Source: JADKAV01 sp963818505 (GTDB lineage Bacteria > Actinomycetota > Actinomycetes > S36-B12 > UBA10799). Taken from it: a stretch of DNA of 64,000 nucleotides. Positions 51,592 to 59,380 of the stretch are shown piece after piece. Position 1 is the first letter of the stretch. Each line of letters opens with the position of its first letter. Under the pieces are notes generated by a model. That model was not told the DNA's origin. It saw only the letters and a list, made by a program, of their open reading frames with translations, and searched no databases. The stretch lies in assembly GCA_963818505.1 (NCBI GenBank), contig CAWFSJ010000005.1, positions 620,001 through 684,000 of the forward strand, in the 5' to 3' direction. Both the position numbers and the translations under genes were made by a program.

Positions 51592-52200
51592 GAAGTCCTC
51601 CTTGTCACCGCATCGTGTCATGACCCCGCGACTTGTAACAGCAGATTCAGGGTTTGCCGACCATATTTGCAGTTCTGTCGCGACCGGCAATCATCCACAG
51701 GCAGGCGGCCCGGTTAGCTGCTCTCGCCTTGTTTGTTCATCTATAGGTTTCGTAGTAGTAGTAGGCCCTGTTGACAGTGTGGATAACTGGCAGAAACCCC
51801 TGATGAGCAGCAGGTAACTACATCGCACACAGGGTTGTGGGTGCACTCCTGTGTGCCTGTGGACTCTGTGGATGGCGCGACGGTTGTCCACCGACGTACA
51901 CATTCACGGTGCTGGTTATCCCCGGTTGCACCTGTTCGCCAGCCTGCTGGAAGGGACTTGTCCACACACGGTTCACAGGACGTTCTGTGCCATTAGTGCC
52001 TGGTTAACGCCGTGTCCAGCGCAGAGCGCACTGCTCACACGGACCTCAGTGGGGTGCCGGAGGACTGAAAACCGGGCGCCAGCAGGCGTTTCAGGCGTTC
52101 GAGGCAATTCGGAACACGAAGTTATCCACAGGATTTCCACGACATGGGGATACACAGTGTGACGAAGATAACAAAGCTCTTACGGAAAGTAACGAATATG
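51592..52200. other. replication origin oriC
   Basis: The 609-bp non-coding gap between dnaN and dnaA. DnaA boxes: TTATCCACA at 52122-52130, its complement TGTGGATAA at 51778-51786, TTGTCCACA at 51958-51966, and weaker TCATCCACA at 51691-51699, TGTGGATGG at 51867-51875, TTGTCCACC at 51884-51892 and TTATCCCCG at 51916-51924. An AT-richer stretch at about 52165-52203 (GATAACAAAG to GAATATGTTA) beside the dnaA stop is the best candidate for the unwinding element. Gene order dnaA-oriC-dnaN is the standard actinobacterial one. Confidence 0.9.
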
Positions 52201-53574
52201 TTACGAGGACGAGTTCCGAATCTTGTTCGTCAAGTCCGCGACCTGTTCGTAGAGGCGCCGGCTCTCACCGATGCTGTTGCGGATCTTGCGGTCCGCGTGC
52301 ATGACCGTGGTGTGGTCGCGGTTGCCGAACTCGGCCCCGATTGCCGGCAATGACAGGTCCGTGAGTTCGCGGCACAGGTACATGGCCACCTGCCTGGCAC
52401 CGACCAGTGTCTTGGACCGCGAGGGCCCCTCCAGGTCGTCGAGCGTGACGCCGAAGTAGTCCGCCGCCTGGGTCTTGATCTGGTCTGCGGTCACGTCGCG
52501 CGCGGTCTCGTGCGGGATGAGGTCCTTGAGCACGATCTCGGCCAGATCGACGCTGATGGGCGAGGAGTTGAGGCTGGCGAACGCGGAGATGCGGATGAGT
52601 GCGCCTTCGAGTTCGCGGATGTTGGCCGTGATCTTCGTTGCGATGAACTCGAGAACCTCGTCGGAGATCTCGCGACGCTCCTGCATCGTCTTCTTGCGCA
52701 GGATCGCGATCCGGGTCTCAAGGTCCGGCGGCTGGATGTCGGTGATCAGACCCCACTCGAAGCGTGAGCGCATCCGGTCCTCGAAGTCCTGCAGTTGTTT
52801 GGGTGGTAGATCAGAAGTGATAACGATCTGTTTGTTCGCGTTGTGCAGGGTGTTGAAGGTGTGGAAGAACTCCTCCTGGGTCTGCACCTTGCCCGACAGG
52901 AACTGGATGTCGTCCACGAGCAGGACATCCACATCGCGGTAGCGGCGGTGGAGGTCGGCGCGGCCGTGGTCGCGGATGGAGTTGATGAAGTCGTTGGTGA
53001 ATTCCTCGGAGCTGACGTAGTGGACCCGGGATCCGGCGAAGATGCGACGGGTGTGGTGGCCGATCGCGTGTAGCAGGTGGGTCTTGCCCAGTCCGGAGTC
53101 GCCGTAGATGAACAAGGGGTTGTAGGCACGGGCGGGTTGTTCGGCCACCGCCATGGCTGCCGCGTGGGCGAATCGGTTGCTGGGGCCGTACACGAAGGTG
53201 TCGAAGGTGTACCGCGGGTTCAGGGGGGTGTCGTTCTGTGCAGTCGTGGGCGCCACGGGCTCCGTCTGCGGCTCGCTGTACGTGGAGTCGGCGAGGTCGT
53301 CTGCGAGATCGTCGGGGATCTGCGGGGCGCGGGACTGATCGACGAGCACCTCGATCGTGACGCTGTGGCCGAGCTGGTCGGCCAGCGCCTGCTGCACGTG
53401 GGGTCGCAGTTTCGTCTCGAGCATGTCCTTGGTGAACTCGTTGCCAGTCACCACGACCAAGGAGTCCGCGGTCAGAGCCACCGGCTCAGTCAGATCCACC
53501 CAAGCCCGCTGTGTTTCGGGGACGGATTGCTTGGCGCGGGTCCAGAGGTCTGCGAGATCGATCAGGACGTCCAA
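52201..53574 (-). CDS. dnaA: chromosomal replication initiator DnaA
   Basis: 457 residues. Domain I at the start (LWTRAKQSVPETQRAWVDL), a variable linker, then the AAA+ domain with NPLFIYGDSGLGKTHLLHAI (Walker A) and DVLLVDDIQFLSGK (Walker B), and the DNA-binding domain with GNRDHTTVMHADRKI. It binds DnaA boxes and opens oriC. Two DnaA boxes upstream (53616-53624 and 53721-53729) suggest self-regulation. Confidence 0.98.
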   Translation of the reverse strand: MDVLIDLADLWTRAKQSVPETQRAWVDLTEPVALTADSLVVVTGNEFTKDMLETKLRPHVQQALADQLGHSVTIEVLVDQSRAPQIPDDLADDLADSTYSEPQTEPVAPTTAQNDTPLNPRYTFDTFVYGPSNRFAHAAAMAVAEQPARAYNPLFIYGDSGLGKTHLLHAIGHHTRRIFAGSRVHYVSSEEFTNDFINSIRDHGRADLHRRYRDVDVLLVDDIQFLSGKVQTQEEFFHTFNTLHNANKQIVITSDLPPKQLQDFEDRMRSRFEWGLITDIQPPDLETRIAILRKKTMQERREISDEVLEFIATKITANIRELEGALIRISAFASLNSSPISVDLAEIVLKDLIPHETARDVTADQIKTQAADYFGVTLDDLEGPSRSKTLVGARQVAMYLCRELTDLSLPAIGAEFGNRDHTTVMHADRKIRNSIGESRRLYEQVADLTNKIRNSSS

Positions 53575-53939
53575 GTGAAGCCCCTTTGGCTAGAGGTGTG
53601 CAGAGTTCTCCACAGTGTGGATAAACCATGTGGAAAGCTGTGGGGACGCCTTCCGGCCGGAACTTCCGGTCGACGCCGTTGGGCTGACGCTAATCGGATA
53701 GACAGCCCCTGACAACCTGATTGTCCACAAATGGTCGAACGGATTGTCATGGGGTCGGCGTGTCGGGACATGACCTGCGTGTCGCGGGTGTAGAGGGAAG
53801 GGCGGCTGGCGCGTTCATCCCAGGTGTGCCGTATGCTGGAAGCGCTGGCCCCTGTCGTGAACCTGCGTCATTGACCTTGGTTGTCGATGGGGGCCAATTC
53901 CGCGCCTGCATCGTCCTCGTGAGACTTGGAAGGACAACC
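53575..53939. promoter_or_regulatory. dnaA-rpmH divergent promoter region
   Basis: 365 bp without a gene. It has a perfect DnaA box TGTGGATAA at 53616-53624 and TTGTCCACA at 53721-53729, both on the dnaA side, fitting DnaA feedback on its own promoter. A TATGCT at 53832-53837 could be a -10 box for rpmH, with no convincing -35. AAGGAC lies just before the rpmH ATG. Confidence 0.6.
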
Positions 53940-54074
53940 ATGAAACGTACGTACCAGCCGAACAACCGGCGCCGTCACAAGAAGCACGGTTTCCGCCTGC
54001 GCATGCGCACGCGTGCCGGGCGTTCCATCCTCTCGTCCCGCCGCAGCAAAGGCCGCGCCCGCCTGACGGTGTGA
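53940..54074 (+). CDS. rpmH: 50S ribosomal protein L34
   Basis: 44 residues, from KRTYQPNNRRRHKKHGFRLR to SSRRSKGRARLTV, complete and typical of actinobacterial L34. The ATG at 53940 has GGAAGGACAACC before it. First of the rpmH-rnpA-yidD-yidC-jag-rsmG-parAB row. The stop overlaps the rnpA start. Confidence 0.97.
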   Translation: MKRTYQPNNRRRHKKHGFRLRMRTRAGRSILSSRRSKGRARLTV

Positions 54075-54391
54075 GCGTGCTGCCCAGCGACCTCCGCCTG
54101 CATCCGCGTTCGCGGGTGCAGACCACGATCCGATCGGGGCGCCGTGTGCGGTCCGGGTCGATCGTCGTGCACCACGTCCCCGCCGGCTCAGGGCGACATG
54201 CGGCTGTGGTGACGGCCAAAGGGTTCGGGGGTGCCGTATCCAGACACCGTAGGCAACGCCAGGTGCGACACGCCCTGAGTGCGATGTGGGAGGACCTGCC
54301 TGCGGGGGATCTGGTGGTGAGGGCACTGCCGGGCACTCTGGCTTACGACCGCATCGAAGCCGATCTGCGGGCAGCGGTGGGGAAACTGTGA
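54071..54391 (+). CDS. rnpA: ribonuclease P protein component
   Basis: 106 residues; binds RNase P RNA and helps cut tRNA 5' leaders. LPSDLRLHPRSRVQTTIRSG, SIVVHHVPAG and RIEADLRAAVGKL follow the family plan. The central RNA-binding RNR motif, usually AVxRNRVKRRLRE, reads AVSRHRRQRQVRHAL, so the Asn and one Lys are changed. GTG at 54071 overlaps the rpmH stop, and its own stop overlaps yidD. Confidence 0.92.
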   Translation: MSVLPSDLRLHPRSRVQTTIRSGRRVRSGSIVVHHVPAGSGRHAAVVTAKGFGGAVSRHRRQRQVRHALSAMWEDLPAGDLVVRALPGTLAYDRIEADLRAAVGKL

Positions 54392-54693
54392 AACTGCTAC
54401 ACCTGCTTGTCCGGATCCCCTCTTTGTTGGCGATCGGCCTCATCCGGCTTTATCAGAAATACATTTCCCCCTTGACTGGTCCAAGTTGCAAGTTCCACCC
54501 CACATGTTCGGCGTATGCTGTGCAGAGTCTGCAAACCCACGGGTTGCTGAAGGGTTCGGTTCTTTCTGTGGCACGCTTGGGTCGATGCCATCCCTGGCAA
54601 CTAGGTGGGATCAACCCACCCCCGCCTGCTGGGAAGTGGCGCTCAGATGTTGACCTCGACGGAAACCCCAGGGGGGTATCATGTTCATCCTAG
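54388..54693 (+). CDS. yidD: membrane protein insertion efficiency factor YidD
   Basis: 101 residues. LIRLYQKYISPLTGPSCKF, HPTCSAYAVQSLQTHGLLKG and RLGRCHPWQLGGINPPPP are the YidD motifs with three conserved Cys. GTG at 54388 overlaps the rnpA stop. It ends 13 bp inside yidC. Assists YidC at the membrane. Confidence 0.94.
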   Translation: MKLLHLLVRIPSLLAIGLIRLYQKYISPLTGPSCKFHPTCSAYAVQSLQTHGLLKGSVLSVARLGRCHPWQLGGINPPPPAGKWRSDVDLDGNPRGVSCSS

Positions 54694-55598
54694 AGTGGCT
54701 CGAGATAGCCGTCTCCTGGATCCTCGTCACATTCCACGCGATCCTGTCACCAATCTTCGGTGCGGCCAGTGGTGCTGCCTGGGGCCTGTCCATCGTGGGC
54801 TTGGTCATCGTCATCCGCGTGCTGCTGATCCCGCTGTTCGTCAAGCAGATCAAGGCTCAGCGCAATCTTCAGATCCTGCAGCCGCAGATGAAGGAGATCC
54901 AGCAGAAGTACGCCGGCGACAAGCAGCGGCAGTCCGAAGAGATGATGAAGCTGTACCGGGAGACCGGTACGAACCCGCTTTCGTCATGTCTGCCGATCCT
55001 GGTCCAGGCGCCGATCTTCTTCGCCCTGTTCCGAGTTCTGCAGGGGATGGCCCAGGACAAGGCGGTCGGTGTCCTCACCCCGGAACTCGTGGACCAGGGC
55101 CGGGAAGCCACGATCTTCGGGGTGCCGATCTACGGCACGTTCATGAACGCCGCCGAGACCCCAAACCCCACTGCTACTCATGTCGTCACGCTGGTGATGA
55201 TCATCCTCATGTCGGCGACGACGTTCATCACTCAGCGCCAGCTGATCGTGAAGAACACCAGCTCGGACAACCCGATGGTTCGCCAGCAGAAACTGCTGCT
55301 GTACATCTTCCCGGTCATGTTTGCGATCGGTGGCATCAACTTCCCGCTCGGTGTGCTGATCTACTGGTTGACCACGAACCTCTGGTCGATGGGTCAGCAG
55401 TTCTGGGTGATCCGCAACAACCCGCAACCCGGCACTCCGGCCTACGACGCCAAAGAGAAACGGGACGCGGTCAAAGCCGCCAAGAAGAGTGGCGCGGTGA
55501 CCAGCACAGGGGCGATCGTCCCCGAGGTCGTCGACGACCCCAAGCCGGCCCGAAATCAGCCCAAGAGGCAGCCGCGCAAGAAGCGCAAGGGTGGATGA
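54681..55598 (+). CDS. yidC: membrane protein insertase YidC (Oxa1 family)
   Basis: 305 residues with a first helix EIAVSWILVTFHAILSPIF, then WGLSIVGLVIVIRVLLIPLF, the groove Arg in this helix, KQIKAQRNLQILQPQMKEI, ETGTNPLSSCLPILVQAPIF, and three further helices, ending in a basic tail (PKRQPRKKRKGG). Inserts membrane proteins with or without Sec. A parS site starts immediately after its stop. Confidence 0.96.
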   Translation: MFILEWLEIAVSWILVTFHAILSPIFGAASGAAWGLSIVGLVIVIRVLLIPLFVKQIKAQRNLQILQPQMKEIQQKYAGDKQRQSEEMMKLYRETGTNPLSSCLPILVQAPIFFALFRVLQGMAQDKAVGVLTPELVDQGREATIFGVPIYGTFMNAAETPNPTATHVVTLVMIILMSATTFITQRQLIVKNTSSDNPMVRQQKLLLYIFPVMFAIGGINFPLGVLIYWLTTNLWSMGQQFWVIRNNPQPGTPAYDAKEKRDAVKAAKKSGAVTSTGAIVPEVVDDPKPARNQPKRQPRKKRKGG

Positions 55599-55612
55599 GT
55601 TTCACGTGAAAC
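55599..55612. promoter_or_regulatory. parS site 1
   Basis: GTTTCACGTGAAAC, a perfect 14-bp palindrome equal to the core of the parS consensus bound by ParB. It lies between yidC and jag, 2 kb from parB and about 3.4 kb from oriC. Confidence 0.93.
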
Positions 55613-55622
55613 GGAGTGACCG

Positions 55623-56090
55623 ATGAGCGACGAGAGCAAGGACCTCGAGAACGAGGGCGACATTGCCGCTGACTACCTTGAGGGCCTGTTGGACATCATC
55701 GATGTCGACGGCGATCTCGAGATGGATGTCGAGAACGGCAGAGCCATGGTGGCCATCGTGGGGGAGGACCTCGACGATCTGGTCGGCGAGAACGGCGAGG
55801 TGGTCGACGCCCTGCAGGATCTGGCCCGTTTGGCGATCATGCGGGAGACCGGGCACCGATCGCGGATGATGCTGGATGTCGGAGGTTACCGGGCCGGTCT
55901 GCGCAAGGAGTTGACCGCGCAGGGGCAGGCAGCCGTTGAAGAGGTCCAACGCAGCGGTGAAGCGGTTTCCTTGCCGGCCATGACTCCCTTCGAACGTAAG
56001 GTGGTCCACGACGCGGTGGCCGCGGCGGGCCTCGTCAGCGAGTCCAGTGGCGAGGAGCCGAACCGCTACGTCGTGGTTCTGCCTGCCTGA
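55623..56090 (+). CDS. jag: RNA-binding protein Jag/KhpB (KH and R3H domains)
   Basis: 155 residues. An acidic N-terminus, a KH-II domain (LLDIIDVDGDLEMDVENGRA, DDLVGENGEVVDALQDLARL) and an R3H domain (PFERKVVHDAVAAAGLVSES). The N-terminal Jag domain of other phyla is missing, as usual for actinobacteria. Binds RNA, probably with KhpA. Lies between two parS sites. Confidence 0.93.
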   Translation: MSDESKDLENEGDIAADYLEGLLDIIDVDGDLEMDVENGRAMVAIVGEDLDDLVGENGEVVDALQDLARLAIMRETGHRSRMMLDVGGYRAGLRKELTAQGQAAVEEVQRSGEAVSLPAMTPFERKVVHDAVAAAGLVSESSGEEPNRYVVVLPA

Positions 56091-56091
56091 C

Positions 56092-56105
56092 GTTTCACGT
56101 GGAAC
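56092..56105. promoter_or_regulatory. parS site 2, overlapping the rsmG start
   Basis: GTTTCACGTGGAAC differs from perfect parS in one base. The GTG at 56099-56101 inside it is the start codon of rsmG, so ParB bound here would cover the translation start region in DNA. No separate ribosome site is seen between jag and rsmG. Confidence 0.85.
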
Positions 56106-56671
56106 AACTGCGGGCCTACCAGCAACTGCTGGCCGGTGAAGGCGTCGAATGGGGTCTCATCGGTCCTCGTGAGGTGCCCCGCCTGTGGGACAGGCACATC
56201 GACAACTGTCTTGCCGTGACCGAGGACCAGGATTGCCTGCCTTTCGGCGCTTCAGTGATCGACGTCGGCAGTGGAGCTGGTCTGCCCGGGCTCGTATGGG
56301 CGATGGCCCGCCCAGACCTGAAGATCACTCTGGTCGAGCCCCTGGAACGCAGAGTGCGGTTTCTGAACCAGGCGATCGACGATCTGGGTCTTGATGTGGA
56401 CGTTGTACGGGATAGGGCTCAGAACGTCAACCGGCGCGCCGATCGGGTGACGGCCAGGGCATTGGCCAAGACCGTCACCGCGTTCGAATGGCTGGCTCCC
56501 CTGACGAAGCAGGACGGTCGGCTCATTCTGCTGAAGGGCGAGCGCGCTCAGGAGGAACTTGAGCTCGCGGGTGGCTGGCTGACCAAGCACCGCTGGACAG
56601 CGCAAGTTCGTGATGTAGGGGATCCGCCACGCACGCGAGTCGTTATCGCTGAACGCGAGTCGAAGGGGTGA
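56099..56671 (+). CDS. rsmG: 16S rRNA (guanine-N7) methyltransferase RsmG
   Basis: 190 residues, methylating G527 of 16S rRNA. RAYQQLLAGEGVEWGLIGPR, EVPRLWDRHIDNCLAV, VIDVGSGAGLPGLVWAMARP (AdoMet site) and LVEPLERRVRFLNQ are RsmG motifs. The protein is slightly short at its N-terminus; the only start is the GTG within parS 2, though an upstream start with a frame in jag cannot be found. AAGGGG at its end serves the next small gene. Confidence 0.94.
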   Translation: MEQLRAYQQLLAGEGVEWGLIGPREVPRLWDRHIDNCLAVTEDQDCLPFGASVIDVGSGAGLPGLVWAMARPDLKITLVEPLERRVRFLNQAIDDLGLDVDVVRDRAQNVNRRADRVTARALAKTVTAFEWLAPLTKQDGRLILLKGERAQEELELAGGWLTKHRWTAQVRDVGDPPRTRVVIAERESKG

Positions 56672-56673
56672 AC

Positions 56674-56778
56674 ATGGAGCAACGAGCGGGTCTGGGGTGG
56701 CCCCGGACCCCACGTGAGGATGTGCCCGAGCAGTCGGGTTCCGGGCTGGGCTGGCCAGAGACTGGGAGTGAAGAATGA
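56674..56778 (+). CDS. 34-residue peptide coupled to parA, with duplicated GLGWP motif
   Basis: ATG at 56674 has GAAGGGG at ideal spacing, formed by the end of rsmG, and the stop TGA overlaps the parA ATG (ATGA). The peptide starts MEQRAGLGWPRTPREDVPEQ and ends SGSGLGWPETGSEE; GLGWP occurs twice, separated by an acidic linker. I know no family for it. It may be a real small protein, a leader that couples parA translation to rsmG, or a remnant of the N-terminal extension seen on some actinobacterial ParA proteins. Confidence 0.6.
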   Translation: MEQRAGLGWPRTPREDVPEQSGSGLGWPETGSEE

Positions 56779-57572
56779 TCGTCACGGTTGCCAACCAGAA
56801 GGGCGGCGTGGGGAAGACCACCACGGTGGTCAATCTCGCAGCTGCGCTCGGCCAGGCCGGGACCTCGGTGCTGGTCGTGGACCTCGATCCGCAGGGCAAC
56901 GCAACTACGGGGCTCGGTGTGTCCAGCCGGTCGGAGAAGCCGGGTGTCTACGATGTGCTGATCGAGGACGTCCCCATGGCCGACACCGTGGTACCGGTCC
57001 CCGAGAATGACAACGTACGGCTCGTGCCGGCGAGTTTGGACCTTGCGGGCGCCGAGATCGAGCTGGTGTCCATTCTGGCCCGGGAATACCGGCTGCATCG
57101 TGCCTTGGCGACCTATTTGGAACAAGACCCAGCCGATGTCGTGCTGATCGACTGCCCTCCGAGCCTGGGTCTGCTGACACTGAACGCTCTGGTGGCGGCC
57201 GACGAGTTACTGATCCCGATCCAATGTGAGTACTACGCGTTGGAGGGCCTGGGTCAGCTGATCCGGACGGTTGAGATGGTCAAGGAACACCTGAATCCGG
57301 AACTGCAGATAGCGTCCATTCTGTTGACTATGACCGATAGTCGGACGAACCTGTCCGAACAAGTCGCGGATGAGGTCAGGGCGTTCTTCGGGGACCTCGT
57401 TCTGGACACCGCGATCCCGCGTTCTGTGCGTCTGTCCGAGGCGCCAGGGCACGGACGGTCCGGTCTGGCCTACGACCCGAACTCCCGCGGTGCGCTTGCG
57501 TATGCCGCCGCGGCTGCCGAATTCAGTACGCGTGTCATCGATCTGCGCGAGACCCAGAAGGTCCAGTCGTGA
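56775..57572 (+). CDS. parA: chromosome partitioning ATPase ParA
   Basis: 265 residues. Deviant Walker A VANQKGGVGKTTTVVNLAAA, LVVDLDPQGNATTGLG, VLIDCPPSLGLLTLNAL and LSEQVADEVRAFFGD. It lacks the long N-terminal extension of mycobacterial and streptomycete ParA. Moves ParB-parS complexes. The ATG overlaps the stop of the 34-residue peptide; the stop overlaps the parB start. Confidence 0.96.
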   Translation: MIVTVANQKGGVGKTTTVVNLAAALGQAGTSVLVVDLDPQGNATTGLGVSSRSEKPGVYDVLIEDVPMADTVVPVPENDNVRLVPASLDLAGAEIELVSILAREYRLHRALATYLEQDPADVVLIDCPPSLGLLTLNALVAADELLIPIQCEYYALEGLGQLIRTVEMVKEHLNPELQIASILLTMTDSRTNLSEQVADEVRAFFGDLVLDTAIPRSVRLSEAPGHGRSGLAYDPNSRGALAYAAAAAEFSTRVIDLRETQKVQS

Positions 57573-58453
57573 GCCGCCGGGCGCTCGGTAAGGGCCTGGG
57601 TGCCTTGATCCCCACCGCGGAGCCGCTCACCGAGGTTGACCTGCGTGAGGATGCTGGTGGGCTGCAGGCGGTGCCCGGGGTCGAGCTGCTGGACATCGCC
57701 ATCGACCGCATCACAGCCAACCCCAGCCAGCCGCGGCAGGTGTTCGACCCGGATGCCCTGGACGAGTTGGTGCACTCACTGCAGACCGTCGGTCTGCTGC
57801 AGCCGGTCGTGGTCCGCCGCGCAGGTGCCGATTTCGAGTTGATCGCGGGGGAGCGACGCTGGCGAGCGGCCCAGTTGGCCGGCTGGAGAACAGTCCCGGC
57901 GCTTGTGCGGCATACCGAGGACGCCGACCTGCTGCGCGACGCTCTGCTGGAGAACCTGCACCGGGTGCAGCTAAACCCCCTGGAGGAGGCTGCGGCCTAC
58001 CAGCAACTGCTGGTCGACTTCGGGGTGACCCACGATGAACTGGCAGACCGGCTGGGGCGTTCCCGTCCGCATGTGACCAACACCATCAGGCTGATGAGGT
58101 TGCCGGCTGGGGTCCAACGCCGGGTCGCCGCCGGGGTGCTGTCAGCCGGGCACGCGCGAGCGCTGCTGTCCCTGGACTCCGATGAACAGATGGAGGCCCT
58201 CGCCACCCGAATCGTGGCCGAGGGACTGTCGGTGCGCACGACCGAGGAACTGGTTTCCTCCGACCTGCCGAAGTCCAAGCGCCGGCGCAAGACCGCTGAG
58301 CAGCCGGAGTTCGCACGTACGGTACAGACCGCCCTGGCGGCGCGCTTCGACACCAGTGTTGACGTCAAGATGGCGGGGCGCCGAGGTCGTCTCACCATCC
58401 ACTTCGCCGACGCCGATGACCTCGACCGGATCCTGGACCTGATGGGTCAGTGA
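57569..58453 (+). CDS. parB: chromosome partitioning protein ParB
   Basis: 294 residues. The N-terminus RRALGKGLGALIPTAEPL is the ParA-activating motif; the CTPase/ParB domain has PSQPRQVFDPDALDELV and LIAGERRWRAAQLAG; the helix-turn-helix is ADRLGRSRPHVTNTIRLMRL; the end is the dimer domain. Binds the two parS sites 1.5-2 kb upstream. It is convergent with ddl, overlapping by 7 bp. Confidence 0.96.
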   Translation: MSRRALGKGLGALIPTAEPLTEVDLREDAGGLQAVPGVELLDIAIDRITANPSQPRQVFDPDALDELVHSLQTVGLLQPVVVRRAGADFELIAGERRWRAAQLAGWRTVPALVRHTEDADLLRDALLENLHRVQLNPLEEAAAYQQLLVDFGVTHDELADRLGRSRPHVTNTIRLMRLPAGVQRRVAAGVLSAGHARALLSLDSDEQMEALATRIVAEGLSVRTTEELVSSDLPKSKRRRKTAEQPEFARTVQTALAARFDTSVDVKMAGRRGRLTIHFADADDLDRILDLMGQ

Positions 58454-59370
58454 CGCCCGATAAGCGCCGCGGCCACTTGGCCCAGTGACATCCCTGCGGC
58501 GGCGGCAGCCTGGGGGAACAGTGACGTCTCGGTCATTCCGGGGGCCACGTTGGCCTCGAGGAAGACCACGTCCTCGTCGGTGACGATGAAGTCGATGCGC
58601 GACCAGTCACGCAGCCCGAGCGCCTCGTGGGCCGTCACGGCCGCTTTCGCACACGCCTGTTCCTGCTCTTCGGTGATGCGGGCTGGAACGAAGAACTCCG
58701 TCTCGCCTGCGGTGTACCGAGCGGCATAGTCGTACACACCGGACCTCGGCTGGATCTCCACCGCCGGCCAGGCGACCGGGCCGTCGCCCAGGTCCACGAC
58801 CGACACAGCGACCTCGACGCCGGACACGTACTGCTCGAGCATGGCCGAGTCCCCGTAGGCGAAGGCCGCGACCATGGCCGGTGGCAGTTCCGCTGCAGAA
58901 CGCACGAGGGTCGCTCCGAGGGCGGACCCACCACGCGTGGGCTTGACCATCAGGGGCAGCCCGAGGCGTTCCACGATGGCATCCATGACCGCGGGGGCCC
59001 CGAGGTCCCGGAAGATCCCGTGCGGCAGGGAGAAGCCGTAGGGCACTGCCAGACCATGGGCCGCGGCAACACCCTTTGCAATCGCCTTGTCGAACGCCTG
59101 TCGGCAGGCCACTGCTCCACTACCCACGAAAGGCACATCGAGTGCGTCGAGCACGTCTGCCAGTGAGCCGTCCTCCCCGGCTGCGCCATGCACGAGTGGG
59201 ATGACCATCTGTGGGGCGTGATCGCGTAGCGCGGGCAGCAGGTTGGCATCCACGTCCAGCACGCTCACCTCGACGCCTTGATCACGCAGGGACTCGGCCA
59301 GCCGTCGCCCCGAACGCAGGGAGACGTCACGCTCTGCTGACAGGCCACCGGCCAACACGACCACGGTCAT
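58447..59370 (-). CDS. ddl: D-alanine--D-alanine ligase
   Basis: 307 residues. VVVLAGGLSAERDVSLRSGR at the start, IPLVHGAAGEDGSLADVLDA, VPFVGSGAVACRQAFDK, PLMVKPTRGGSALGATLV and the metal-binding FLEANVAPGMTETSLFPQAA match Ddl, ATP-grasp family. Makes D-Ala-D-Ala for peptidoglycan. GGAGG before the ATG at 59370 decides the start. Follows the aminotransferase by 10 bp. Ddl at this place is uncommon in well-known actinobacteria. Confidence 0.9.
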   Translation of the reverse strand: MTVVVLAGGLSAERDVSLRSGRRLAESLRDQGVEVSVLDVDANLLPALRDHAPQMVIPLVHGAAGEDGSLADVLDALDVPFVGSGAVACRQAFDKAIAKGVAAAHGLAVPYGFSLPHGIFRDLGAPAVMDAIVERLGLPLMVKPTRGGSALGATLVRSAAELPPAMVAAFAYGDSAMLEQYVSGVEVAVSVVDLGDGPVAWPAVEIQPRSGVYDYAARYTAGETEFFVPARITEEQEQACAKAAVTAHEALGLRDWSRIDFIVTDEDVVFLEANVAPGMTETSLFPQAAAAAGMSLGQVAAALIGRH

Positions 59371-59380
59371 GGTGGACCTC

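Noticed and set aside
51771..51786. TTGACA followed by GTGTGGATAA as a promoter in oriC
   Set aside because: No -10 box at proper spacing, no plus-strand gene follows, and the right part is a DnaA box.
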